Shown here: positions 9,200 through 16,909 of the stretch, in pieces
Layout of the letters: every line of letters starts with the position of its first letter
How positions within the stretch are numbered: the stretch's first letter is position 1
NCBI RefSeq assembly: GCF_049445995.1
Contig: NZ_JBMSDZ010000012.1
Coordinates: forward strand, 1 to 64,000
DNA: 64,000 nt
From: Dyella_A sp049445995
Lineage (GTDB): Bacteria > Pseudomonadota > Gammaproteobacteria > Xanthomonadales > Rhodanobacteraceae
Reading direction: 5' to 3'
The notes under the pieces: model-generated
Told to the model about the DNA's origin: nothing
What the model saw: the letters and a program-made list of their open reading frames with translations, nothing else
Database searches by the model: none
Program-made: the position numbers and the translations under genes

Positions 9200-9762
9200 G
9201 TATGGGACACCCGAAACAAAGATCACTATATCCGGCGATCGGTGCAGGTTCAAACAATGTTTGTTTCCAAATCATGCAAAGAGACGCCTGTGTGCCCAAA
9301 TTGATGTTTTCTAGGAAATAAACTCGGCGCTTGGCGATGAGGCCATGGCCTATGGATGCAGCACACACCAGCGGAATGAGGCAGTTACGAGGCGTCGCGG
9401 CCAGCGACGCGCCCGCTTGGGCAGATGTGTCGAACGCGGCGATCGTCACTGTGGCGACCCGATCAGGACATGCCTGGGTGACAGCAAGCGCATCGCGCCG
9501 CTTCGAAGATTCGTGCGATATGCTAAAAAAAAGTTGACTGCCTGTTAGATCTGACGCTAGCGTTTGGCAGTGTCGCCTCGGATGTGGCCCGGCGACGTCG
9601 CGTTTGCGGCTGTCGGGAGCTCAAGTAGGACTTGATGGTAGTTGGCGATTTTTGGGGCGTGGGAGATGTCCTGTTGCAGAATCGGTTGACCGGAGTTGGA
9701 TTTCTTGGGTCGCCTTGATTTAGTTTTTTTGAGCCCGTAAGGGTTCGCTTGGGGAGAGAGTT
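9200..9762. other. Gene-free region upstream of the Oar-like receptor
   Basis: This stretch of about 560 bp lies between the divergent btuB leader and the Oar-like receptor gene. It is less GC-rich than its surroundings and has several A/T runs (about 9524-9534 and 9720-9731). It must contain the divergent promoters; a clear ribosome site (GGGGAGAGAG) sits just before 9763. Short open frames near 9331-9537 lack recognisable protein character. I see no RNA family here. Confidence 0.5.
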
Positions 9763-12700
9763 ATGAGCAAGAGTCGTTTCACGCGCGGGGTTCAGCCGCG
9801 TCGCAATGCGCTGGTGACAGCGCTGGCCGTTGGGCTGGCGGGCGTCGCCGGCGTCGCCAGCGCGCAGAGCACCACCGGCACCATCTTCGGTCAGGCCGTG
9901 CCGGGCGAGACCGTTACCGTCACGTCTGCCGCGACTGGTGTGTCGCGTGATGTTCAAGTGGACAGCAGCGGTCGTTACAGCGTCGCCAACCTCCCTGTCG
10001 GCACCTACTCGGTGAGCCTGAAGAAGGACGGCAGCGTCGTCAGCACGCGCGACAACGTGACGATCTCGCCGGGCGGTGGTAGCGCTGTTAATTTCACGGT
10101 TGACACCACCAATCTGTCGGCTGTGACTGTAACCGGCAACGCCCTGCCTTCCATTGACGTCAGCAGCGTCAACTCCAGTACCGTGATCACGGCTGCCGAC
10201 CTCCAGAGGCTGCCGGTGACCCGCAGCGCTGAAGCCATCGCGCTGCTCGCTCCGGGCACCGTGCAGGGCAGTAACTACTTCGCCAACGCCGTCTCGTTCG
10301 GCGGTTCGAGCGTGTCCGAAAACGCCTACTACGTGAACGGCTTCAACACCGGCGAACCCTACCGCAACATCGGTGGCTTCCAGCTGCCGTATGGCGCGAT
10401 CGAGCAGCAGGAAACCCTCACCGGTGGCTACAGCGCCAAGTACGGTCGTTCCGACGGTGGCGTGATCAACCAGATCGGCAAGCGCGGCACCAACGAGTGG
10501 CATTTCGGCGGTCAGGTGATCTGGGAGCCCAAGTTCCTGGGAGGCACTCCGAAGAACAATGTCTATGGCAACCCGGCCGTTCCCAACCCGATCGCCAACC
10601 CGAACAGCATCGATGGGCTGACGCATTACCAACTGGAAGATCCAAGCAAGCCGGGTACGCTGTACCAGTACCGCAACGACAACAAGCAGTGGGAAACCGT
10701 CTATTCGGCGTACGTCGGTGGTCCGCTGATCGAGGACAAGCTGTTCCTGTTCTTGGCCGGCGAGCAGACCAAGGCCCATTCCACCAACGTCCAGAACGTC
10801 GACCTGGGCCACGTGCAGTACAACGAGGATAAGAGCTCGAAGTTCTACGGCAAGTTGGACTGGAACATCACCGACAACAACGTCTTCGAGCTGACGATGT
10901 TGAAGAACAAGCAGTACGCGAACGGGTTCGCGCCGGGTCAGACTTACAACTTCGACTACGACACGCTGCAGACTGGTTCCTTCCTTGCTCCCAACGACAC
11001 CCGGAAGGACGACGCCGATTTCTACATCGGTCACTTCACCAGCTATCTGACCGACGACGCCACGCTGAGCATCCTGTACGGCAAGGCGAGCTTCAATACG
11101 CCGACGCAGTACAGTAACCAGTGCCCGTACCCGTTCATCTCGCAGGCATACAACCAGAACCCGGCCTATACCGGCGGCACGCCGATCAGGAATTGCCAGA
11201 CGAACACCAGCTGGTACTCGGATTCGGCCAAGCTCTCGACGCACGGCCTGCGCGTCGACTTCGACTACCGCCTGGGTGATCATGGCCTGTCGGTCGGTAT
11301 CGACAACATGAACTACGGTGCCAAGAACCAGGGTCCGACCCAGCAGAACCCGTTCAACCCGAGCGTCAACTACTACTGGCGCTACTACCCGACCTACGTT
11401 CAGCAGCGCGAGGTCGGCTGGCAGACCAACATGACCACCTCGCAGAAGGCGTGGTACGTGCAAGACGCCTGGCAGGTCACCTCGAACCTGCTGCTGAACA
11501 TCGGTATCCGCAACGATCACTTCACCAACTACAACGACGTCGGCAAGGCGTTCGTCGACCTGAAGAATCAGTGGGAGCCGCGCATCGGTGCGAGCTGGGA
11601 TGTGTACGGCGATTCCACGTTCAAGGTCTACGGCAACGCCGGTCGCTACTACCTCGCGCTGCCGCAGAACGCCGCCGAGCGCGCTGCGAACCGTTCCACG
11701 TACGTGCTCAATTACTACACCTATACCGGGATCGACCAGTACGGTCAGCCGACCGGCCTGCAAAAGTTCAACGGTCCGATTTCACCCGATGGTGAGTTCG
11801 GTCTGCCGAAGGATCCGCAGCAGGTCACCGCGCGCAACCTGAAGCCGGAGTACCTGGACGAGTTCATCGTGGGCTTCGACAAGCAGCTCAACGAGAAGTG
11901 GACCTATGGCGCCAAGGCGATGTGGCGTGATCTGAAGGTCGCCATCGACGATGAGTGCTCGCCGTATCTGATCGCGGCCAAGATGAGCAAGCTGGGTCTG
12001 AACCCGGATGACTATTCCGACTCCATTTACGGTCCGGCTTACTGCCGCCTGTTCAATCCCGGTCGCACCAATAACTTCCTGGTCACCGCCAATGCCGGCA
12101 GCGGTCAAGCTGATCAGATCGTGTCGATGACCAACGCGGATTGGGGCTTCACCCAGGGTGTGAAGCGCAAGGTCGGTTCGGTGAACCTGTACCTGGAGCA
12201 TCCGTTCGACGGCAAGTGGCAGGCACGCATCGATTACACCTGGTCCCGCGGTTTTGGTAACACCGAAGGCCAGGTGCGTTCGGACTTCGGCCAGGGTGAC
12301 GTCTCCAAGACCGAAGACTGGGACAACTACGCGCTGATGGACGGCCAGTACGGTGATCTGCAGAACGTGCACAAGCACCAGATCCGCATCCGTGGTGCCT
12401 ACCAGATCACCCCGGAGTGGCTGGTGTCCGGTACCCTGCTGGCGCAGTCCGGTCAGCCGAAGTCGTGCCTGGGTTACTACGGCCCGTACGGCGTGGATGA
12501 TCCGGCCGGTTACAATGGCGGCGGTAGCGGCAACTACCACTGGTGCGCCGGCAAGCGCGTGCCGCCGGGCACGGTCGGTACGACGCCGTGGACCAAGCCT
12601 CTCAACCTGGGTATCCACTACACCCCGGACTTCGCCGACCACAAACTGGGCTTCCACCTGGACATCTTCAACGTGTTCAACGAGCAGAAGCCCGTCCAGA

Positions 12701-12852
12701 CGGATCCGACGTTCGCCAATGCTTACAATGGCGGTACGGATGCCAATGGCAACCCGGCACCGGACACGATCTACATCAACAACAGCTATCATCAGGCGCT
12801 GTTCTATGAGACCCCGCGCACGGTGCGACTGTCGGTGACCTACGACTACTGA
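9763..12852 (+). CDS. Oar-like TonB-dependent receptor with N-terminal carboxypeptidase-regulatory-like domain
   Basis: A 1029-residue outer-membrane receptor. A signal peptide ends at ASAQS (about residue 35). A beta-sandwich carboxypeptidase-regulatory-like domain follows (about 36-125), then a plug (VTVTGNALPS... SVNSSTVITAADLQRLP, about 125-250) and a large barrel ending in VRLSVTYDY. This OmpA/Oar-related class in Xanthomonadales is thought to import oligosaccharides, peptides or other polymers; the substrate here is unknown. Codon use is visibly richer in T-ending codons than in neighbouring genes, consistent with high expression or different ancestry. A strong ribosome site precedes the start, the stop is a tandem TGA-TAA, and an intrinsic terminator follows. 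Confidence 0.92.
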   Translation: MSKSRFTRGVQPRRNALVTALAVGLAGVAGVASAQSTTGTIFGQAVPGETVTVTSAATGVSRDVQVDSSGRYSVANLPVGTYSVSLKKDGSVVSTRDNVTISPGGGSAVNFTVDTTNLSAVTVTGNALPSIDVSSVNSSTVITAADLQRLPVTRSAEAIALLAPGTVQGSNYFANAVSFGGSSVSENAYYVNGFNTGEPYRNIGGFQLPYGAIEQQETLTGGYSAKYGRSDGGVINQIGKRGTNEWHFGGQVIWEPKFLGGTPKNNVYGNPAVPNPIANPNSIDGLTHYQLEDPSKPGTLYQYRNDNKQWETVYSAYVGGPLIEDKLFLFLAGEQTKAHSTNVQNVDLGHVQYNEDKSSKFYGKLDWNITDNNVFELTMLKNKQYANGFAPGQTYNFDYDTLQTGSFLAPNDTRKDDADFYIGHFTSYLTDDATLSILYGKASFNTPTQYSNQCPYPFISQAYNQNPAYTGGTPIRNCQTNTSWYSDSAKLSTHGLRVDFDYRLGDHGLSVGIDNMNYGAKNQGPTQQNPFNPSVNYYWRYYPTYVQQREVGWQTNMTTSQKAWYVQDAWQVTSNLLLNIGIRNDHFTNYNDVGKAFVDLKNQWEPRIGASWDVYGDSTFKVYGNAGRYYLALPQNAAERAANRSTYVLNYYTYTGIDQYGQPTGLQKFNGPISPDGEFGLPKDPQQVTARNLKPEYLDEFIVGFDKQLNEKWTYGAKAMWRDLKVAIDDECSPYLIAAKMSKLGLNPDDYSDSIYGPAYCRLFNPGRTNNFLVTANAGSGQADQIVSMTNADWGFTQGVKRKVGSVNLYLEHPFDGKWQARIDYTWSRGFGNTEGQVRSDFGQGDVSKTEDWDNYALMDGQYGDLQNVHKHQIRIRGAYQITPEWLVSGTLLAQSGQPKSCLGYYGPYGVDDPAGYNGGGSGNYHWCAGKRVPPGTVGTTPWTKPLNLGIHYTPDFADHKLGFHLDIFNVFNEQKPVQTDPTFANAYNGGTDANGNPAPDTIYINNSYHQALFYETPRTVRLSVTYDY

Positions 12853-12878
12853 TAAGCGTCGTCGATAGACACCAGAAA

Positions 12879-12909
12879 ACCACCGGCCGAGAGGCCGGTG
12901 GTTTTTTTT
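12879..12909 (+). terminator. Intrinsic terminator of the Oar-like receptor gene
   Basis: The perfect stem CCACCGGCC / GGCCGGTGG with loop GAGA is followed by eight T residues, 27 bp after the receptor stop codon. It would also shield the convergent sulfotransferase gene from read-through. Confidence 0.95.
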
Positions 12910-12987
12910 CCGTTGATCAGGCCGGGCAGCCTTGCCACGGCAGCAGCCGGGCGTAAGACGCCGCGCAGGCCTCCCGATAGAGAAGGG

Positions 12988-14592
12988 CTATCGGGAGCTT
13001 CCTGCCTCCAGCAGCAGCCGAAGTGGTTCGAGCTGTGCCTCGTAATGGCGCCATTGGTCGATGCCACGCCGATGGATCGATTCGCGAACCTGGGCGCTAC
13101 TGGGCGTGGCCACCGGCGCGGCATTTTTCTCCGGGGCGAGGCACGCCTCTTCCATCGCCAGGCCGCAGTGCTCCAGTACCTTGCCGAGGGTACCGGCCGT
13201 GTCATCCACCAGCGAAGCGTAGTCCACATCGATCATGGCTCCGGGCAACTGCCGATGCCACGCATCGACAAGCCGGGAGTACTGCCTGTAGTAGTGCGCC
13301 AGCGAGCCGAACTGGTAGCTGTAGGAGGACACGTTGCCGAACATCGCCTTGAAGTTCGAAAAGCAGGTGTCCATCGGCTCACGTGCCATGTGGAGAATGG
13401 GCGCGTGCGGCAAGGCGCGTCGAATGAAGGCGACCATTTGTATGTTCGCCGGCAGTTTGTCGATGTAGAACGCCTTGCCTTGGGCGCGCCACTGCGTCTG
13501 GCGCAGATAGCGTTCGCCCAGTTGCTGATAGTCGAGATCCGCAGCCTTGTCGATGATCGAAAGCAGGCCACGTGCCCGGGCGGGAACCACGTCGGCGACC
13601 CAGTGCAACTGCCTCCAGAAATCGATGATCTCGCCCGCTGACGTGATCGCAGAATGGCTGGACAGCATGCGATCCAGCAAGGTGGTCCCCGATCGCGGCA
13701 TGCCTACGATGAAGATGGGGGTCGGGCCACTCGAGGAGACGCTCGTCGCCTTCGTAGGCAGTCTTTCCGGCAGCTCGATCAATGCGTTGGTGAGTGCTTC
13801 CTCGGCGGCTGCATCGTAAGGATTCAACTCCGCCATCAGCGTGTTGCATTGATCAAGCGCGCGCCAAGCTTCCTCGTAGCGGCCGAGATCGTCGAGAGTC
13901 TTGAAGCGGGAATACGCAAACTCGGCCTTCACAAATTTCCGCTCGGAGGTTTGCGCATCTTCGAGACGCGCACACTGCGTTTCCAGGTAGGAAAGCTGCT
14001 GCGTTTCGGGTTTCTGCTTGCGCAGATTGACCAGCACCATCGCCGCGTCGCCGAAGTCGGGCCAACGCTGAAGGCAACGCTGGAGAACCGCGTTGGCTTC
14101 GTCCAGCGCTCCCTCGAACTGCAGCAGCATCGCGTAGAGGTGCCAGTCGTCGGGCGCGTCGGCACCCTTGGCGATGGCCTTCGCCGCCAAGTCCCGTGCA
14201 AGGCTGATGTCCCCGATACCGAAGCGCAATTGGGCCTGGGCCACCAGCAATTGGGCGGGTGGGTCCGGAGCCTGCGCCAGCAGGTCCAGGCAGGATCGCG
14301 CGGCCACGATCTCACCCCGGGCAACCAAGTGTTGAACGAGATTGACGATCAGCGGTGCATTGCGTGGCAGGTGCCTCAAGCAGGCCAGCAGCGGCAGTGT
14401 CGAGGCTTGCAGGTGCCCTTGCAGGAACAGCACGTCGGCCAGCTCGACGCTTGCCTCTGCATCATTGGGGAGCACCCGGAGAGACTTCTCGAGTGCGGCT
14501 TGCGCTTGTGCAAAATCGCCGGCCTCGCGGTGGCGATGCGCCAGCTGACGTAGACGAATGGACTCAGAGATATGAGGCGGAATGGTATTCAT
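12988..14592 (-). CDS. TPR-repeat sulfotransferase family protein
   Basis: A 534-residue protein with two parts. The N-terminal half (about 10-260) is made of tetratricopeptide-like helical repeats (for example REAGDFAQAQAALEKSLRVL). The C-terminal half is a sulfotransferase-type fold with the 5'-phosphosulfate loop GMPRSGTTLLDRML near residues 293-306, where PAPS would bind. No signal peptide is evident. Genes of this build often lie next to Oar-like TonB receptors in Xanthomonadales, as here on the opposite strand. The acceptor is unknown. The ATG at 14592 is preferred because the first TPR helix begins soon after it; the open frame continues upstream without protein-like character. Confidence 0.85.
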   Translation of the reverse strand: MNTIPPHISESIRLRQLAHRHREAGDFAQAQAALEKSLRVLPNDAEASVELADVLFLQGHLQASTLPLLACLRHLPRNAPLIVNLVQHLVARGEIVAARSCLDLLAQAPDPPAQLLVAQAQLRFGIGDISLARDLAAKAIAKGADAPDDWHLYAMLLQFEGALDEANAVLQRCLQRWPDFGDAAMVLVNLRKQKPETQQLSYLETQCARLEDAQTSERKFVKAEFAYSRFKTLDDLGRYEEAWRALDQCNTLMAELNPYDAAAEEALTNALIELPERLPTKATSVSSSGPTPIFIVGMPRSGTTLLDRMLSSHSAITSAGEIIDFWRQLHWVADVVPARARGLLSIIDKAADLDYQQLGERYLRQTQWRAQGKAFYIDKLPANIQMVAFIRRALPHAPILHMAREPMDTCFSNFKAMFGNVSSYSYQFGSLAHYYRQYSRLVDAWHRQLPGAMIDVDYASLVDDTAGTLGKVLEHCGLAMEEACLAPEKNAAPVATPSSAQVRESIHRRGIDQWRHYEAQLEPLRLLLEAGSSR

Positions 14593-14665
14593 CGTGCCAT
14601 AGTAGCCGCGCAGGCACTCTTGACGTATCTGCGTTGATCCCCACGTTGACCCCGCGCGGGCTGCG

Positions 14666-14885
14666 TCAATCCGTATGCAGTTCCGCCACGAAGTCGTAGA
14701 TGTCACCGCGGTACCAAGAGCTGGTGAATTCGACGACGCGGCCGTCGTCGAGGAAGCTGCGGCGCTCGATCGCCAGCGGCTCGTCGCCCGCGTAGCGCAC
14801 GCGGTGCAGGCGCACCACCGCCACGCCGGGCGAGAGGTTCATCGCCATCGACTCTTCCGCAGTCACTTCGCCGATGCCGCGTTCG
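14666..14885 (-). pseudogene. Truncated, internally deleted copy of the GntR/UTRA regulator 3' end
   Basis: On the minus strand this reads from RGIGEVTAEESMAMNLSPG to DFVAELHTD, about 94% identical at nucleotide level to the C-terminal UTRA domain of the intact regulator at 15889-16641. The DNA-binding domain is absent. About 60 internal codons are also missing: the sequence jumps from LAIER straight to RSFLDDG, at a point where the parent gene carries the short direct repeat gcgctcgat at both ends of the missing piece. With the intact gene it brackets the toxin-antitoxin pair. Confidence 0.85.
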
Positions 14886-14948
14886 TTCCCCAGGTCGTTC
14901 CCGGGGCCAAGTCAGGCTGCCGGCTCCTGCTCTGAACTCTCGGGGGCT

Positions 14949-15368
14949 CTACACCTTCCAGGGGTTGATGGTTGCCAGGCCAGCGGCTTGGAATGGGCCG
15001 GTGTCGCGGGTGGCAACGGCAAATCCGTTGGCGGCGGCACTGGCTGCGATATATCCGTCAGCCGTGCCCACCGCCAACCCGGCAGCGCGAGCCTTGGCCA
15101 TCAGCTCGGCATAGGCGTTCGTGCAAGCCATGTCGAACGGCAGCACCCGCCCGACGAACAAGGGCAGCACCCGCTTTTCCAGGTTGTCATGCAGGCCGGC
15201 CCGGCGCTTGCCAGCGGGCAGCAGCGCCACACCGGCGCGCAGCTCGGCCACGGTGATCGCGGACAGGTAGAGCGTTTCCAGGGGCTGCGCGTCTATCCAC
15301 TCGATCACGCGGGCCTCGGGCGCATGGCGCAGTGGCTCCGACACCACGTTCGTGTCGAGCAGGATCAT
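14949..15368 (-). CDS. fitB: PIN-domain toxin, FitB/VapC type
   Basis: A 139-residue PIN-domain ribonuclease. The start MILLDTNVVSEPL supplies the first catalytic Asp, ITVAELRAGV the conserved Glu, and GTADGYIAASA plus ATRDTGPF the later acidic residues. Length and the N-terminal DTNVVSE signature match FitB-type VapC toxins, which cleave RNA and are held inactive by a ribbon-helix-helix partner. It overlaps the upstream antitoxin gene by 4 bp, indicating translational coupling. The pair sits between an intact and a broken copy of the gntR 3' end. The family is secure; the RNA target is unknown. Confidence 0.92.
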   Translation of the reverse strand: MILLDTNVVSEPLRHAPEARVIEWIDAQPLETLYLSAITVAELRAGVALLPAGKRRAGLHDNLEKRVLPLFVGRVLPFDMACTNAYAELMAKARAAGLAVGTADGYIAASAAANGFAVATRDTGPFQAAGLATINPWKV

Positions 15369-15619
15369 TCAAAGCTCACCGCACGGGCAGGCGCTTTGTC
15401 GCGCACACTCTCGAAGATGGTGAACTCGTTATCGGTCAGCTTGGCCTTGCGGCCGATTTCGGCCAACAGCGAACCCAGCCTGATCCGGCCTTGCGGTTTC
15501 ACCGCCGATTCCAGGATTTCGCGGATCTCGGCCTCGGCGCTGCGGCCGTGCTGGGCGGCCCTCACGCGGATAGCGCGATGCACCTCGTCAGGTACATTGC
15601 GCACGGTGATGGATGCCAT
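15365..15619 (-). CDS. fitA: Ribbon-helix-helix antitoxin, FitA/VapB type
   Basis: An 84-residue protein. The N-terminal SITVRNVPDEVHRAIRVRAA is a typical FitA ribbon-helix-helix DNA-binding domain, followed by the RSAEAEIREILESAV helix. The C-terminal half would wrap the PIN toxin. It starts the two-gene operon, overlaps the toxin gene by 4 bp, and presumably autorepresses the operon by binding the 15620-15700 upstream region, as known for FitAB and VapBC families. Confidence 0.92.
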   Translation of the reverse strand: MASITVRNVPDEVHRAIRVRAAQHGRSAEAEIREILESAVKPQGRIRLGSLLAEIGRKAKLTDNEFTIFESVRDKAPARAVSFE

Positions 15620-15888
15620 ATTTCAAACCCTCGTACTGATGTATTTGATTGCAAAATAGCAAGATGTAATCACTGACGCAACATCAACGACGATACATCC
15701 ACGACTTCCTGGCGTTGCCTTCGGCGCCCGCGACGACGACGCCACCCATTCCGCCACGGCGGGTAATCGCGGGCCGGGTTCGCATCCTTGGCCGCATGCC
15801 GGTAGCGGCGGCTGGAATGCTGGGGTCCGTTCGGCGTTGCCGTGACGGCAGGCTCTGGGCTGCGTTGATACCGCAGTGTTGAGCAAGC

Positions 15889-16641
15889 TCAGTCGGTATG
15901 CAGCTCGGCGACGAAGTCGTAGATGTCGCCGCGGTACCAGGAGCTGGTGAATTCGACCACGCGGCCGTCGTCGAGGAAGCTGCGGCGCTCGATGCTGAGG
16001 CCAGCGCTGTGGGCGGCGACATGCAGCAGGCGGGCATGCTGCGCGTTGAGCAGCACGGCGCGCAGCCGTTGCAGGGCGCGGCGCGGGCGGCAGCCGCGCT
16101 TCTCCAGCGCCTCGTAGAGCGAGTCGTCGACCAGCATGGGGTCGGGCAGCAGGATCGCCGGCACCACGCTGCGTTCGATCGCCAACGGTTCGTCGCCCGC
16201 GTAGCGCACGCGATGCAGGCGCACCACCGCCACGCCGGGCGAGAGGTTCATCGCCATCGATTCTTCCGGGGTCACTTCGCCGATGCCGCGTTCGAAGAAT
16301 TCCGAGCGCGGGTTGAGGCCGCGCGCGCGCAGGTCCTCGGTGAAGCTGGTCAGGCGCGACATCGGCTTGATGATGCGTTCGGCGACGAAGGTGCCGGCGC
16401 CGTGGCGCTGGGTCAGCAGGCCTTCCTCGACCAGCCCGGCGATCGCCTTGCGCACCGTGACGCGCGACAGCGCCAGCACGCGGGCCAGGTCGCGTTCGCT
16501 CGGCAGCGCGTGGCCGGGCTCGATGTCGCGGTGCTCGACCACGTTGCGGATCGCCCGCCGCAGGCGCAGGTAGGCCAGCGGCTGGTGGGTGCCGGGGTCG
16601 CGCGAGAGCCGGCGGTATTCTTTGGCGAGAACGGTTTCCAT
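15889..16641 (-). CDS. GntR-family (HutC/UTRA) transcriptional regulator of the Entner-Doudoroff cluster
   Basis: A 250-residue regulator: an N-terminal winged helix-turn-helix of GntR type (ALPSERDLARVLALSRVTVRK, about residues 45-65) and a C-terminal UTRA ligand-binding domain (about 95-245). It is divergent from zwf with about 270 bp between starts, so control of zwf-pgl-edd-eda and of itself is likely. Two similar 20-nt sites flank this interval. Many gammaproteobacteria use HexR, of a different family, for these genes; here a HutC-like protein may fill that role, with a sugar phosphate as ligand (inference). A partial copy of its 3' end lies at 14666-14885. Confidence 0.88.
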   Translation of the reverse strand: METVLAKEYRRLSRDPGTHQPLAYLRLRRAIRNVVEHRDIEPGHALPSERDLARVLALSRVTVRKAIAGLVEEGLLTQRHGAGTFVAERIIKPMSRLTSFTEDLRARGLNPRSEFFERGIGEVTPEESMAMNLSPGVAVVRLHRVRYAGDEPLAIERSVVPAILLPDPMLVDDSLYEALEKRGCRPRRALQRLRAVLLNAQHARLLHVAAHSAGLSIERRSFLDDGRVVEFTSSWYRGDIYDFVAELHTD

Positions 16642-16647
16642 ACCGCG

Positions 16648-16667
16648 ACCATACCAATTTCAAACCA
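16648..16667 (-). promoter_or_regulatory. Candidate GntR operator next to the regulator start
   Basis: On the minus strand this reads TGGTTTGAAATTGGTATGGT, 6 nt upstream of the gntR ATG. It matches the site at 16824-16843 at 14 of 20 positions (common core TGGT-N7-TGGTA). Binding here would give autoregulation. The assignment rests only on this pair of similar sites in the shared control region. Confidence 0.4.
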
Positions 16668-16724
16668 ATGGCCGCAAGGCGCGCCATGCCGGACATGCCA
16701 GTTGGGGTCGGTCGTGCGGAACGG

Positions 16725-16760
16725 ATGACCGTGCCGATGACCGTGCCAATGACAGTGCCA
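16725..16760 (+). repeat. Three tandem 12-bp repeats in the gntR-zwf control region
   Basis: The unit ATGACCGTGCCG is repeated three times with one or two changes per copy (16725, 16737, 16749). It lies between the two candidate operator sites. It may be a regulatory spacer or simple replication slippage; nothing more can be said. Confidence 0.6.
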
Positions 16761-16823
16761 ATGGTTGCAAACGAATACATCGCGAGCGCGGCGCACTTTT
16801 CGCCGGTTCGTGCTGGTCGCAGC

Positions 16824-16843
16824 TGGTATGACACTGGTACGAT
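16824..16843 (+). promoter_or_regulatory. Candidate GntR operator upstream of zwf
   Basis: TGGTATGACACTGGTACGAT shares TGGT-N7-TGGTA with the site beside the gntR start. It lies 66 bp before the preferred zwf GTG start and only 9 bp before the alternative ATG. A regulator bound here could control the Entner-Doudoroff operon promoter. Confidence 0.4.
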
Positions 16844-16909
16844 CACGGGTCCATGCCGCCCACGCCGCTGCGCGGCGGCCTTCATTCCGTTCCACGCGAG
16901 GTGCCCGTT

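Noticed and set aside
8862..9449. N-terminal extension of btuB up to 9449
   Set aside because: This region is the cobalamin riboswitch and promoter; the signal peptide starts at 8861.
9331..9548. Short overlapping frames upstream of the Oar-like receptor
   Set aside because: No ribosome site or domain features; the region is more likely leader and promoter DNA.
15700..15800. tRNA-like stretch upstream of the fitAB pair
   Set aside because: Some GC-rich hairpin potential, but no T-loop GTTCRA, no proper acceptor stem and no anticodon arm can be drawn.
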